A DNA stretch of 64,000 bases from Paramacrobiotus metropolitanus (Eukaryota; Tardigrada; Eutardigrada; Parachela; Macrobiotidae). The DNA is taken from contig NW_026570305.1 of assembly GCF_019649055.1 (NCBI RefSeq), positions 124,001 to 188,000 of the forward strand, written 5' to 3'. Made by a program: the position numbers and the translations under genes. Positions 22,711 through 33,439 of this stretch are shown here, piece by piece (the stretch's first letter is position 1; each line of letters starts with the position of its first letter). A model generated the notes under the pieces. It did not search any database and was not told where the DNA came from. It saw only the letters and a program-made list of their open reading frames with translations.

Positions 22711-23706
22711 TCAAAGTGCGCAAAGTGAAATTTTTAGCAGATACTCATGAATTTGCGTCCCAGTAGCGTGGCATTCCCTTTGTAAGCGGTGCATGCTCGC
22801 GGCCTGCATTACATCACGATCAAGGAACCGGCAGTATGACAGTACCTTTTTATCGCTGTCTTTACACGCTTCCACGTCTTCGAACTTATCATCCAGATTC
22901 CGATGCGGTGCCCGCCGAGTGTTTGTAGTCAGAACCAGTGGATATGTATCGGAAGAATTGCCCCACGGCTCATATAAAAGATCCACACCCCCGGAATATG
23001 AATCGGGCGATACCCAGGAGCGAAAGATATTTTGCTGACCCGAAGTGCCGAACTTGACGCTGGCGATCTGGATGGCTGTGGCGTCCGCACCGTCTTTCTC
23101 CAGAAACTCCTCGATGGAGTCATACTTATTGGAATAAGTAAAATGTCCAGCGGTCGTGAAGAGCAGCCAATCCGACTGGCTGCGATAGCGAATGTAGCAG
23201 TCGACCATGGCTAATGTGGACGTTCCTGAATAGTCGCTACTCTCCTGGTTCTTCCCGAAAAACCGTGCCGGTAGCACCCGGATGGTCACGTTAGCGTTGC
23301 GGGATTCGTACAGCAACGGAATGTACTCTACGAGATCGCGGCTGAAATAGTTGTATAGAACAAAATGATCTGCACCCTGCAGACGGTGGAACTCGATCCA
23401 TTCGATGAGATAGGGAATCTCGTTATGTACCATCGCGCACACCGTCAAGGAATACAGGGACATGTCGCCCTGGAAGCCGGTTGCCGCTGCGCTATCCCCT
23501 TGTATTAAGCGCTGGTACGCGGCGTTTTTAACGGTGGTAGTGGACTGGAAGAACGGCACCGTAATGCTGCGAATACCGGTGACGTCATACGACGAGAACT
23601 GCAGGATGACCAGTAACGGTAGCAGGATGAAGAGAATGATCTGAAACGCCCGAGATTGTTTCACAACTGTCCATAGAGCTATTCCTGAGCTGGATACAAA
23701 CGCCAT
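22711..23706 (-). CDS. Divergent GT92-family protein lacking the DXD motif
   Basis: The first ATG is at 23706; an upstream GTG in frame is not a likely start. The protein has a tail, a membrane anchor at about residues 22-40 ('IILFILLPLLVILQF') and a GT92 domain with 'LTVCAMVHNEIPYLIEWIEF', 'GADHFVLYNYFSRD' and 'LTTNTRRAPHRNLDDKF'. Where active relatives have 'DVDEF', this protein reads 'FTTAGHFTYS', so both metal-binding acidic residues are gone. The C-terminal 'INHYAFRS' segment is also missing before the stop. It could be a pseudoenzyme, or a downstream exon may be unrecognised (a weak donor lies near 22745). The frame is otherwise open and the anchor is well formed, which argues against simple decay. 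Confidence 0.75.
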   Translation of the reverse strand: MAFVSSSGIALWTVVKQSRAFQIILFILLPLLVILQFSSYDVTGIRSITVPFFQSTTTVKNAAYQRLIQGDSAAATGFQGDMSLYSLTVCAMVHNEIPYLIEWIEFHRLQGADHFVLYNYFSRDLVEYIPLLYESRNANVTIRVLPARFFGKNQESSDYSGTSTLAMVDCYIRYRSQSDWLLFTTAGHFTYSNKYDSIEEFLEKDGADATAIQIASVKFGTSGQQNIFRSWVSPDSYSGGVDLLYEPWGNSSDTYPLVLTTNTRRAPHRNLDDKFEDVEACKDSDKKVLSYCRFLDRDVMQAASMHRLQRECHATGTQIHEYLLKISLCAL

Positions 23707-23742
23707 GTTCGGCGATGCTATACCGTTGCTACTGCCACGCAC

Positions 23743-24797
23743 GTTGCGACTGCCAACAATTAAGTGGAGCTAGCTGTCAACGATAATCAGATGAATTTAC
23801 TGAACCGAGCGAAGGCATGGCGGGTCGGTATACGGCAGTTCAGTATTGTACAAAAAGGCTAGAAACGGCACCGTACCTGTTTATGTGCGTTGCTCTAAGT
23901 GCGTGGTACTGAAGTACCGCTAGATGCCATTAGCGTTAAAATATTAAATCAGTTATCTAGTGCCGTGATATGCCGCACCGAACCGGGTCCGCTACAGCTT
24001 ACTGGCAGCTTGGAAACAACAATTTTGGCGGTACATACGGCAGTTATACAACTTACGTATACTTACTCGAAATATGCTCCGGCCGATGGAATGGGCTAAC
24101 TACTAATACAAACTCGAACTCATTCGGCATTCTGCTTTACAATTCTAAAACACTCAAAGTTCTGCGCACCTCGACAGTAAATAAAACGGATTCCAGCCAT
24201 TAATTTACTTATTCACCTGACAGCAAGAATGTCCTAATCCGTGGGCTGCGTAGAAGACGGTACATCGCATAATTAGTGTTGCACGCGAGCCGGAGCAGCG
24301 GCGTGCAGTAGAGGCGGAAACGCTACTGAATTAAATGCTTAATTATGCTTAAGTGCATGTGCGGCTGTGCCTAATTAACTAACATTAACTTTATTTAACA
24401 GAGTCAAAACCAAAAACATAGTTTAAAAATTTTTATATTTAAAATAAAATTAGTCAGAAACTGTTGGTAGGGACTGATGAAGTTAGTCAGGACCACTTTT
24501 TATTATTGTTGATCAGCTGGATTCTGGCGGGGATTTAAGAACAGGGTGTTTTTTTGCCTGTATGCAGGCAAAAATCTTTACAGCTTTTTATTTTCTGGGG
24601 TTGTTTTGCAGATACAAAGTTAACAATACTTACTTACAGTACGTCGTACGTGTAAAAACCGTCTCCGGTTTGTTAGCATACGTACTTCTATACGATGGAC
24701 ATTGTTATTACTGTATTAGTTTTTTTACTGTAGCGACTATTTATTATTATTGTCAATTTCACAGAAAAATTTCACATTAACTTCAGAAACGATCACG
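23743..24797. other. Intergenic, no gene seen
   Basis: AT-rich sequence upstream of the divergent GT92 gene. It presumably includes its promoter on the minus strand, but no motif stands out. Confidence 0.45.
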
Positions 24798-25135
24798 TTA
24801 AGCATCAACCGACAAAGGCGGCCTGATCACAGAGAAAATTGGGTCTAAATTTGCCCCTTGTGGTGCTGTCGCTAAGATCGATGCCGCATTTCCTCGTTGG
24901 ATTTCGATGCTTATCCGCTGGCGAAGAAATTCCGTGGCTCGTTTTTCGCCGGTTTCCTGTCGTATCATCTGGCCGAATTCCGTTATCGTGCGGACAGCAT
25001 CCGGTCCGGGTGGTCCGAGTGTCTCAAATCCAAGAGCACGAAACACGTAGTCCTGCCCGATATCACGATATTTCTCGATCTTGCTCTGCTCGGCCTGTAC
25101 TGCTGCAGCCCCTGTATTATCCTCAGTATCAGTAT
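24798..25135 (-). mobile_element. 3'-terminal retroelement fragment (RT C-terminal region)
   Basis: The minus strand encodes 'GAAAVQAEQSKIEKYRDIG', 'ALGFETLGPPGPDAV' and 'LRQRISIEIQRGNAASIL', the conserved end of the same element family as at 9761 and 28270. Similarity begins abruptly at about 25135, so the copy is strongly 5'-truncated. Its last residues ('FSVIRPPLSVDA') match those of the tiny copy at 38907, so these two belong to one subfamily. Confidence 0.8.
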
Positions 25136-26052
25136 TGCACGAAACACCAAAACGACGAAAACGACTGTTCTGGTTAACATCGCGTGAAAGTTCTTCGAAA
25201 CACGAGTTTTTGACGTACAAAATGACGATAAAACCGAATCTAAAATTACATTTGCAAAAAAACGCAGAAAACATTTATTGTAAGTGTCTCGCCATTATCC
25301 CTGACATCCCATATGCGCAATAACACATGCTGCGTTTACTGACAGCGTGCCTGCAACTCTTGCTCTGTTGGCGACATGGTACTCGTAATTACGGCAATTT
25401 TTAAAAAGTGTAAGAAGTGGTTTTGATGTTATGACTGTGATTTTCCGATGTTGTGTAATGCATTCATTACAATGTCATACACGTACACGTATCTATATAT
25501 TGTTCTTTTCACAACGCCCTGCGTTTAACGCGGCGTTATACTCGTAGTCTCGTACTACGTAGTCGTGGAAAACATGTTCTACGAATAAAATTCCTCTTTT
25601 TGTGGATGTTTGGTACATACTTATAAAACATTCAGTTTCCTCAGGATGAAATATTTAAGATAACTGTACCAACATAATTTTTTTATTTTGTAATTTATAA
25701 CCGCAGCATATAATTTTAAGTGCGATAATTTTACTTAATTTCAACTGATAGATTTGGTAAGTGCCATGCACCTGTAAGTTTTCCTTAAAAACGACATAAA
25801 CAATATGAAAGTGCGTCAACAGACATCAGCAACGCGAAACTGAATGCGTTTCCTCCCAAGTCAATTACGGTTCGAAAAGTTTTCTCCGGTCAGCTTAAAC
25901 GAACTTATTGACTGTCATTCGGATCGATGAACGGAAAACACTGTGACGTTTGTTGCAGAGGTTAACTTTATTAGTTTTACTAAGACTGGCTGGAGAACAC
26001 AATCACGGAGATTCAAGATATTAGGCATAAATCTGCCGCGAGGCTTATCCGA

Positions 26053-27094
26053 CGCTGACCCTTTTATCGTTCCCATCTGGTGCTTGGGCTGATTATCCAT
26101 ATGCTCTTTCGACTGGAACGCATAGTGATTAATTCGCAGAATGTCCAAAGAGGGATACACTGTGCCTTCTAGCGGATCCTCACCACATGAATGCACGGAC
26201 GCCAGTCCACAGTGATCCGGTCGCCAGATCGATTTCCCCACCGCATGCCCACACCCCTGACCTTTCCCTGTTGGAGCGCAAATCGCGTCCAATCGCTGTT
26301 GAAAATCTGTATCAATATCAGGAAACGGTGCCCGCTTGGGATTTCGTGACGTCAGCAGTAGGTCTTCGTTGAAGACCTCGTGCATAACGATGACGTGACC
26401 GTTACACGCATTCAGTGACAATCGAACCCGGTTCTTCCGTTGCACATTATTGAACCCAAAGCGAATGACCTTTACGCTGTACTGACTGACTTCGTCGGTT
26501 TGGCTGCGGAGAAAGGCGGCGATAGTGTGGTGCCGGGGCGAGAACATGAACTCGTCCACATCGCAGACCAGCATCCACTCGCTGACGCCGCGCAGACGAC
26601 TGTTGTAGTGGTTCAGCGCCTGCCACTGTCCTTGGTCGTGATCCGTGTAGGAGTGGTCGCCGGGGCGGCTGCGGCGGCGAAAGTTCTGAGGGATAATCTC
26701 CACCAAATCGGGATAGCCCAGTGATTCGTATAACCGCGGCAGCAGATACACATCTTCGCTACTCTCGTCGTCGAAGAAGTTGAAGTATTCCACGCCTTGG
26801 ATGCGATAGAATTCGATCCATTCTAGCAGAACCTTCATTTTGTTCTTTATCATGGCGCACGCGGTCAAGCAATATTTGAGTTTTTATTTCCGAGGGCATT
26901 AGTTGTTTTCTGAAGGAACTGCAAAGGTCAGCCATGCGCAATAACACCTTGGCGGTAAAAAACTCGGTTCCAGCCACAGCTTGAAAATTTCGATTCAAAG
27001 CGGCGTGCGAGCAGCTGGCTTCGAGATTTTTTAGCATTCGTATGCATAGTCTGTAGGCACTTGTATTACATATTAAATTTTGCAGTTCAAACAC
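26053..27094 (-). pseudogene. GT92 pseudogene, inverted copy of the 7797 gene
   Basis: The minus strand matches the 7797 gene from the N-terminal 'SCSHA' and 'LLRMADLCSSF' segments through 'DVDEFMFSP' and 'LRINHYAF'. Two defects are clear. A one-base insertion at about 26877-26885 throws the N-terminal part out of frame with the catalytic part. Homology then ends abruptly at about 26053, within 'IKGSA', so the last 90 or so residues and the C-terminal membrane segment are lost. The catalytic core is otherwise open and highly similar, so the duplication is recent. It could still be transcribed but would not give a full enzyme. Confidence 0.85.
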
Positions 27095-27169
27095 CTTCCC
27101 AATTTTGCAGCGCTAATCGAATTATACACACAATCTCTTACCGGCAAATTCTCCCAATGGAACGACCGC

Positions 27170-27340
27170 TGCTCGGTCGTGCATCCTTATCCCAATTGCA
27201 GGAATTTTATTAATGACTCCTAACGACATTTGTTGCTACAGTAAGCCATCACATTGCGAGATGAGATTGTTGCAAGTGCGACAGGGTGTGGATGGAAAAC
27301 ATGCACATGAGCATCCATTTGCGAAGCCGCAGTAGGTTAC
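27170..27340. repeat. Duplicated flank of the GT92 pseudogene
   Basis: Inverted partner of 7400-7560. On the minus strand it carries 'cttcgcaaatggatgctcatgt', shortened here to its shared core 'aaatgga', then 'gtgatggcttactg' and 'aaatgtcgttagga'. It shows that the duplicated unit extends several hundred bases beyond the coding sequence. Confidence 0.6.
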
Positions 27341-28269
27341 GGCTATTGGGGCTGTACGGGTGCTGTCCGTCATGCACATTTAGAGCGGATGGCCATCGCT
27401 TAATCCGCACTGATACGACAGCCTCAGCACCCATGCGTATCGCAGAATAGTAACAATGGGAACGTCCGTCCGTACGTCTAGGCAGATTGCCGACTCACGA
27501 CGCAGGAAGGCATCACTTCTGCTTCTCACGCCTCAGTAGCCAACGACTGAAAATTATTGCCTCTTATAGTACTCAATCAAGCGGTTTAAGCCTTAAAAGA
27601 TTTTTATGACAATGTCAAACCTGTTAACAATTCAGCAACACTGATGTATTATGCAACAAACAATATGGGCGCGGTAAAAAAAGAGTGGATGCAAAATGGA
27701 CAATTATGCCATGATGAACTGTAACAAAAATTGTACTTATTACAGTTTTTGCGGTAATAGGGCACTTGGATATAAACGTTGGTTTGATGATATCTACTGC
27801 ACAAGCTTTTAACTGCGCGAATGATGTTACATGAATGCTAAGGAGCCGATAATCGGACAACCCAGTTCGTGTTCTTGCCGCTTGCGATCGATCAAGATGT
27901 CCAAGACTCCAAGCAATCAACGACGGCAGAGGAAATGTAACCAAATACACTCATTTGCTTCCGTACCTTGACATTCACAGAAGACCAAACAATGCTCCGG
28001 ATGTGTCATTGTGCATTGGTTAAAAAGCTATTGTACGCTCAGGGTATTATGGTTGTTTATTTGCACAACGACACACTCCGTGATTACAACGTAGTTGACT
28101 CACCATCAGGTGCGTACTTGTACATCGTACACGAGTACGATGCTTTTTTACTGCACGGAAGACGATCTTCTCCACATCCAGCGATAGCTGCGATGAACGC
28201 CCTGCACTTAATTAAGTAGTACTGTATATTGGACCGAGCGTAGTGACGTCCTCTATGCTCTAGTCATCA
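27341..28269. other. Intergenic, no gene seen
   Basis: Unremarkable sequence between the GT92 pseudogene and a plus-strand retroelement fragment. No supported feature. Confidence 0.45.
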
Positions 28270-29632
28270 ATTACTTGACAGTCCGTTCAAGGACCCCCAG
28301 CTCCGCGTGGTGTCAAGCTCAACTCTAACCTTGCTAGGCGCCCCGGTGCTGGATAATGCAATTGGTGAAACTCTTTCCGAAAAATCAAGCGCCATAAAGA
28401 AAGCCTGCGAACGGTTACAACTTCTTCCTCGCCACCACGCACTGTATCTACTTAGACACTGCTTGGGTGCACCGAAGATAATATATGTGCTCAGATGTTG
28501 CAATGCTTGGAAAGATTCGAAATTGCTTTATCAAATCGACGAGTCACTGCGCTCATGTTTTCAAGAACTCAGCAACGTTCGGGCAAACCATGATGACTAT
28601 CCATGCTGGCGACAAGCGACACTTCCGGTCAGTCGAGGAGGTATTGGCATACGTCGTGCGGAGGAATTAGCACTTCCAGCCTACTTGGCTTCGATTCATT
28701 CCGTATCTGACTTGTTGTCATCGATGCTTCCTCACCTTCCGGCAGTTAACACTTCAGAAGCAGTGGAATTGTGGAAAACCAAAGCCCGCGTAACAGAAGT
28801 TCCAGAAGTTGGTTTCCGGAAGCTCTAAAAGACATGGGACTTGCCGCTTTGTAATGTGTCGGCTTCTGTTTTATTGGACCTGTTTCGGGGTGACGTCGTT
28901 AATACAGCTCGTTTTCTCGCTCAGTCCCGACCCGAAGCCGGTATTTGGTTGAATGCGCTTCCCTCAGCCCACATCGGTAACCTCCTCGACGATGAGACGA
29001 TTAAAATCTCAATCGGTCTTCGTCTTGGAGCGGATATTTGTGAGCCCCATAACTGTACCAAATGCCAGAAGCGCGTTGACAAGTTAGGACACCATGGCTT
29101 ATCGTGCAGCTACTCGGCCGGTAGGCACGCGCGCCATGGAGGTTTAAACAGCATCGTATGTCGTGCGTGCGTTTCAGCCGGTGTTCCCGCTAAGCTGGAA
29201 CCACGCGGTACATCCTCCACAACAGATCAACGCCCTGACGGTTGTACAACTTTCGCCTGGAAAAGAGGAATGTGTCTGGCCTGGGATGTGACGTGCGTTG
29301 ACACAGTGGCCTTTTCCCATCTCCCATCGACGTCAGTTACGGCTGGAGCTGCTGCTGTACAAGCAGAAGATAAGAAGTCCCGACTGTATGCGTATCTGCA
29401 AGGGCGTTATATCTTTTCTCCCATCGCCTTTGAAACGATGGGCCCCTGGGGCCCGTCGGCTATCGCCATCGTGAAGGAGTTGGGCAAAAGACTTCAAGAG
29501 CATACAGGAGAGCGTCGATCGCATGAGTTTTTACGTCAACGAATATCGCTGGAGATTCAGCGTGGAAATGCAGCATCTATCCTTGGCACAATGGACGGAG
29601 TGGATAGTTTAAATGAAGTTTTGCTGTTGTGA
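28270..29632 (+). mobile_element. 5'-truncated retroelement, longest RT C-terminal copy, with an in-frame stop
   Basis: One plus-strand frame is open from about 28270 to 29632 except for a single TAA at 28826-28828. It starts in the RT thumb ('LLGAPVLDNAIGETL', 'HHALYLLRHCLGAPKIIYVL') and continues with 'RQATLPVSRGGIGI'. After the stop come 'CEPHNCTKCQKRVDKLGHHG', 'RPDGCTTFAWKRGMCLAWDV', 'FETMGPWGPSA' and 'LRQRISLEIQRGNAASILGT'. The polymerase catalytic motifs lie upstream and are missing. Because the frame is otherwise clean, this copy is young. The fixed 3' end and variable 5' start across copies fit target-primed reverse transcription, as in LINEs. Confidence 0.82.
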
Positions 29633-31209
29633 ATAAGATAGCGTTTTTCTTTCTTTCTTACCTGAACTGTGCAATTATTATAAATACATTTGCCGGGAAT
29701 ATTAAGGACCGCGTACCCAATACAACGGACGCAGAAAATCGGCGGACCGTCGGACCGACATCGGATGATTACACTGTAGCACTTTATAAAGCGCTGAGTA
29801 AGCACAGCCTAGTCGTCACCTACGGGTCGCTATTACCGCTTCGATACTCGACGGCATTTGAGTCCATAGAGGGTTGAGGCTATTATTAATTTTTCTTATT
29901 TTCAGTTGTATGACGCCCTCGTTCAAACCCTGTGACTTATATAGTCCAAGCAGCATTTCTATGTTTTGATCTTAGTCCGTTACGCCGAAGTTTTCGATGT
30001 AACCTGATCGATCTAAAAAGTGACAAAACAAAAAGAGGTAAAATTATTTTCGAATTAGAAAATGTCGGGATGCGGAGTAAAAGAGCGTAGCAACTTCGAC
30101 AAACCTAACGATCAAGTTACAGCCTCGCTTTGCCTGCCATAATAATGCACCGAATTTTTCAGTTTTCGTTTTTGCGGTGTAACAAAGTGTGAGATATGCC
30201 TCGACCTCGTACAAAGGACGCGCGCTTGTCCCTAGCGACGCTGTCCGTATTGTTGCTGACAAACAGTGTCAGCAAAATCAGTTGCTGTTTTGTGAGCTAC
30301 GATTCACGAATAAAGCGGTACTATTCCCACATATACCACACAAAGGCTGCAACAACATGCGCGATACACTTTAAATTACACGGGACGTTAGAATGTATCT
30401 GGAAAGTGTGTAACTGCATAGAATTATGGTACATATATGATAGTACATTCATAGTTCGTACCTTCGTATCGTTTATGAGAATCCGTAACGAAGTAATTCT
30501 AAAGACTGCTTGCGCTTTGAGAAGTGCTTTGTTAGGAAATTTACGCAACATCGCATTTATTTACTTTTAACGATTTGGCTACTTTCTAGACAGAAAGCTG
30601 GAGCCGATGTACAATTAAATTATCAAGCACAAGTGGCTCTCGAGTTTGTTGTTGCAAAATATGTGCTAAACAGACAAGGCACATGTGCGAAATACTGCCA
30701 ACAGTCTCACATACAGATTTGACATATTTTTGTGAGATTAGCTAATATTTTATGCAGTTCACCGTCTACACGCAGCATCCATTGCGTTCAACCGCCTTTA
30801 AAATTTGACATGCGACTATGAGTATTTGCACTAGTCTGTGACGGGTAACTTATGTGTATGGTGAGCAAATCTATGCAGGAAAGGAATTAACTAACTACAG
30901 TACTAGAAAAATGCACGTTTGCGATGTAAACCGGATTGCCAAGGCGTAATTTGCGTTATTGTTTGCTGTTACTTCCATAACGAGGCTCCGTAACGGACAC
31001 AGATGCATTTTTGCATTCGTACGGAATTAAGAGGACCTGCGCTACGCTCCGGTCGATTAATTTTTGTACCTAATGTGGATTGTTGGATACCCTTACATAT
31101 TGTACCACAACTTTTACATGAAGAGCGCTTGGCAGAAATCTTTTAATTTTGGAGTGCTTTTTTATTTTTATTTTGTTGCCACTTAAAGTGACGCCGTGAC
31201 GGACTATTA
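29633..31209. other. Intergenic, no gene seen
   Basis: AT-rich sequence with several 60-120 codon ORFs on both strands, none with a domain, splice context or codon bias. The 3' UTR of the retroelement may occupy the first part. Confidence 0.45.
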
Positions 31210-32169
31210 CCCGGGTGGCCGAACAAAATGTCGGTCTGCTATTTTGGTTTGTTTCTCGCGAACCATTTGCCCTACCGTGAAATAGTTAGAGTCGTTCGAT
31301 AGTAAATTTAATTAACTACTAGAAACAGTAAAATTTATTTAAAAAAATTAATACATGCTCATTAACAACGGTGCTAATTAAAAACGTGTGGAAATTTATT
31401 TTGTCCCAGCTCGCAAACTTTTGAATCTGCGGATACGTTTTTCCAGCACTGAATATTTTAACTTTTTCAGTTGATTTATTTAGCGAAAACATTCTGCTTT
31501 TCAAAGAAAAAAAAGTTGTTGGCATGGTGCTTGCTCTTAATGAGCTATGCAGTTCCCGCATTTGGTAGCTTTTCGAAAAACTGCAAGTTTTTTGTCAGAT
31601 TTTTTCGCTTGTTTTTGGGAAAATTTTTTGCTGCGAAACAGGCTGCAACCAGATAAGTCGATTTGGATGATAAATGTAGCTAAATGATTGGTCTTATAGA
31701 AATACGTTTAAGCCTTATCAGTTTCTGAAGCTTCGGAGAGAAATTTATTTTTAAAACACCCGCTAGCTGATTTCACGAGAATCATATGTGCGGAGTTTTG
31801 TGCTTACCGCTTCTGGCCGAAACACATCCAGTAAAGGTCACAGTTTTTTACAAGGAAAAAAACAAGAAACATTTCCTCTAACCGAAATAGTAAAGTTACA
31901 CCCATGAAAAAACTTCGTCGAATAACGGCGATTTTAAGTTCAAAAATGCCAAATCTGAATTTGGGTTTCCGGGACATCACCCAACTCCACCCATTTTTTC
32001 CAAAGAATTTGCAAAAAAATGCAAAACTTTGTATAATGTTGGTTTTTCTTATTTTTTTATATGGAACGAGCACTGCTCATTCAAATGAAATTAGAAAACT
32101 GTCAATTAAAGGCTGGATGGACTCGCAACACTTCAAAGGAACAGACCGACATTTTGTTCGGCCACCCAG
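31210..32169. mobile_element. Non-autonomous TA-flanked inverted-repeat transposon (mariner-like ends)
   Basis: Terminal inverted repeats of about 28 bp, 'ccgggtggccgaacaaaatg' onward on the left and its complement on the right, enclose 960 bases. A TA lies on each outer side (31208-31209 and 32170-32171), the target-site duplication of Tc1/mariner elements. The interior has no transposase. Internal stretches ('tgatttcacga', 'aacaggctgcaa', 'aaaaacaagaaac') match the larger element at 48564-50625, so this is an internally deleted or diverged relative. Confidence 0.8.
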
Positions 32170-32171
32170 TA

Positions 32172-33439
32172 CTCAGCAGTACTTTGCATTTGGACCCAGC
32201 ATGATTATGTCAACATCACGGCGAGGTAAGTCAGAGAATTTCTGATCGTCCCAAGAAACATGATTATCATTACTTAAGCTGAGTTTCTACTCGTTTGCAC
32301 CCCTCTTGGGAGAAATAACACCACTGCGGACTCGTAAACAGTTCTATAGTGTTCGTTACTGCTTTTGGTGCTCAAAACATTGAACTTCACCGATTTAAAC
32401 TCAAAATGTGCGCGCAATAACCGGCTGCTGTACTATCACCGGAAAAAGTTTGGAAACTTGGACGCGTCAAATAATTCACCTATCTGTCCGACTCCGACCA
32501 AATTTACCATTATGGTAAATCTATATCTTAAGATCATTCTGAACCATTTTGGTGATGATACCTTAAAAAACAAAGATGCAATGAATTTTCGAAAATTTCA
32601 AACTCTTATAACTTGGTCAATTTACATCTGAACAGCTTCATTTTGGTTCAGAATATGTATGGGAATTTACTCCATGTGATGGAGCGATCAAACTTGGAGT
32701 CGGATAAAACACCGATTTATTTGCCCAACATTTTCCATTTTGAGAAAATGACTTTTTTGTGAACGGTATAGACTAAGCTGGACAGCAGACCTATTCTTGG
32801 TGCCAGTGCTGCGCATCCTGTTGTGTCCCGGCCTCTTCGGGTCACGTATTGTTTCAGCTGAGCAGGAATGACTCTCTGACACTCAAGCGCCAGTGGTGAA
32901 TGGAGACAGAGATGAAAACAGGGCAATAAATTTCATTGTTCTACCTGATCATTTATGATCGCGCGTGTATCTTCTGGTTCTTAAACAAACATTTGCTGCC
33001 GCTGATAATTTCGTGGCTGGTGGTCAGCAAACTTGCCATCCCGTCAGAACAGAGTTGTCTTCTCTTCTGCGCAGTATTAAAACCTTGTAAAAGGTTTCTG
33101 CTCGATCATAGTTTTTAAAATAGGTAACGGTGTGCAATTTTTTCATAAAAGCTTGATTCATATCAGTAGATAGAGAAATGAATTCTCTATCGATTCCTGT
33201 ATAATTTAAAATGGCGTTATGTGAGTAGAAATTCACCTTAAAAGTCCAGTACAGCAGAATTCTTACGGTTAGGCAAGATTAGGCAAAATTGCTGAATTTT
33301 ATTTGAACGGTCAAAATTTGAGTGCCAGTCGTAAGCCGTGAGAAGGATTAACGACAAATGGCTCAGTGCTGATAAGTGCCGGAACAGGAAACGCTCGTAT
33401 CATCAACTTACAGTTTTTATCCAGATCTAAAAAGCCACG
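32172..33439. other. Intergenic, no gene seen; possible poly(A) signal for the MGAT4 gene
   Basis: No gene is supported. On the minus strand an AATAAA lies at 33303-33298, about 140 bases after the proposed stop of the MGAT4-like gene. The last 150 bases (about 33290-33439) are duplicated downstream of the second MGAT4 copy. Confidence 0.45.

Noticed and set aside
21360-23706. Joining the divergent GT92 gene and the Cys-rich exon into one gene
   Set aside because: The available donors near 22745 do not match the acceptor phase at 21983. A fusion cannot be excluded but is not supported.
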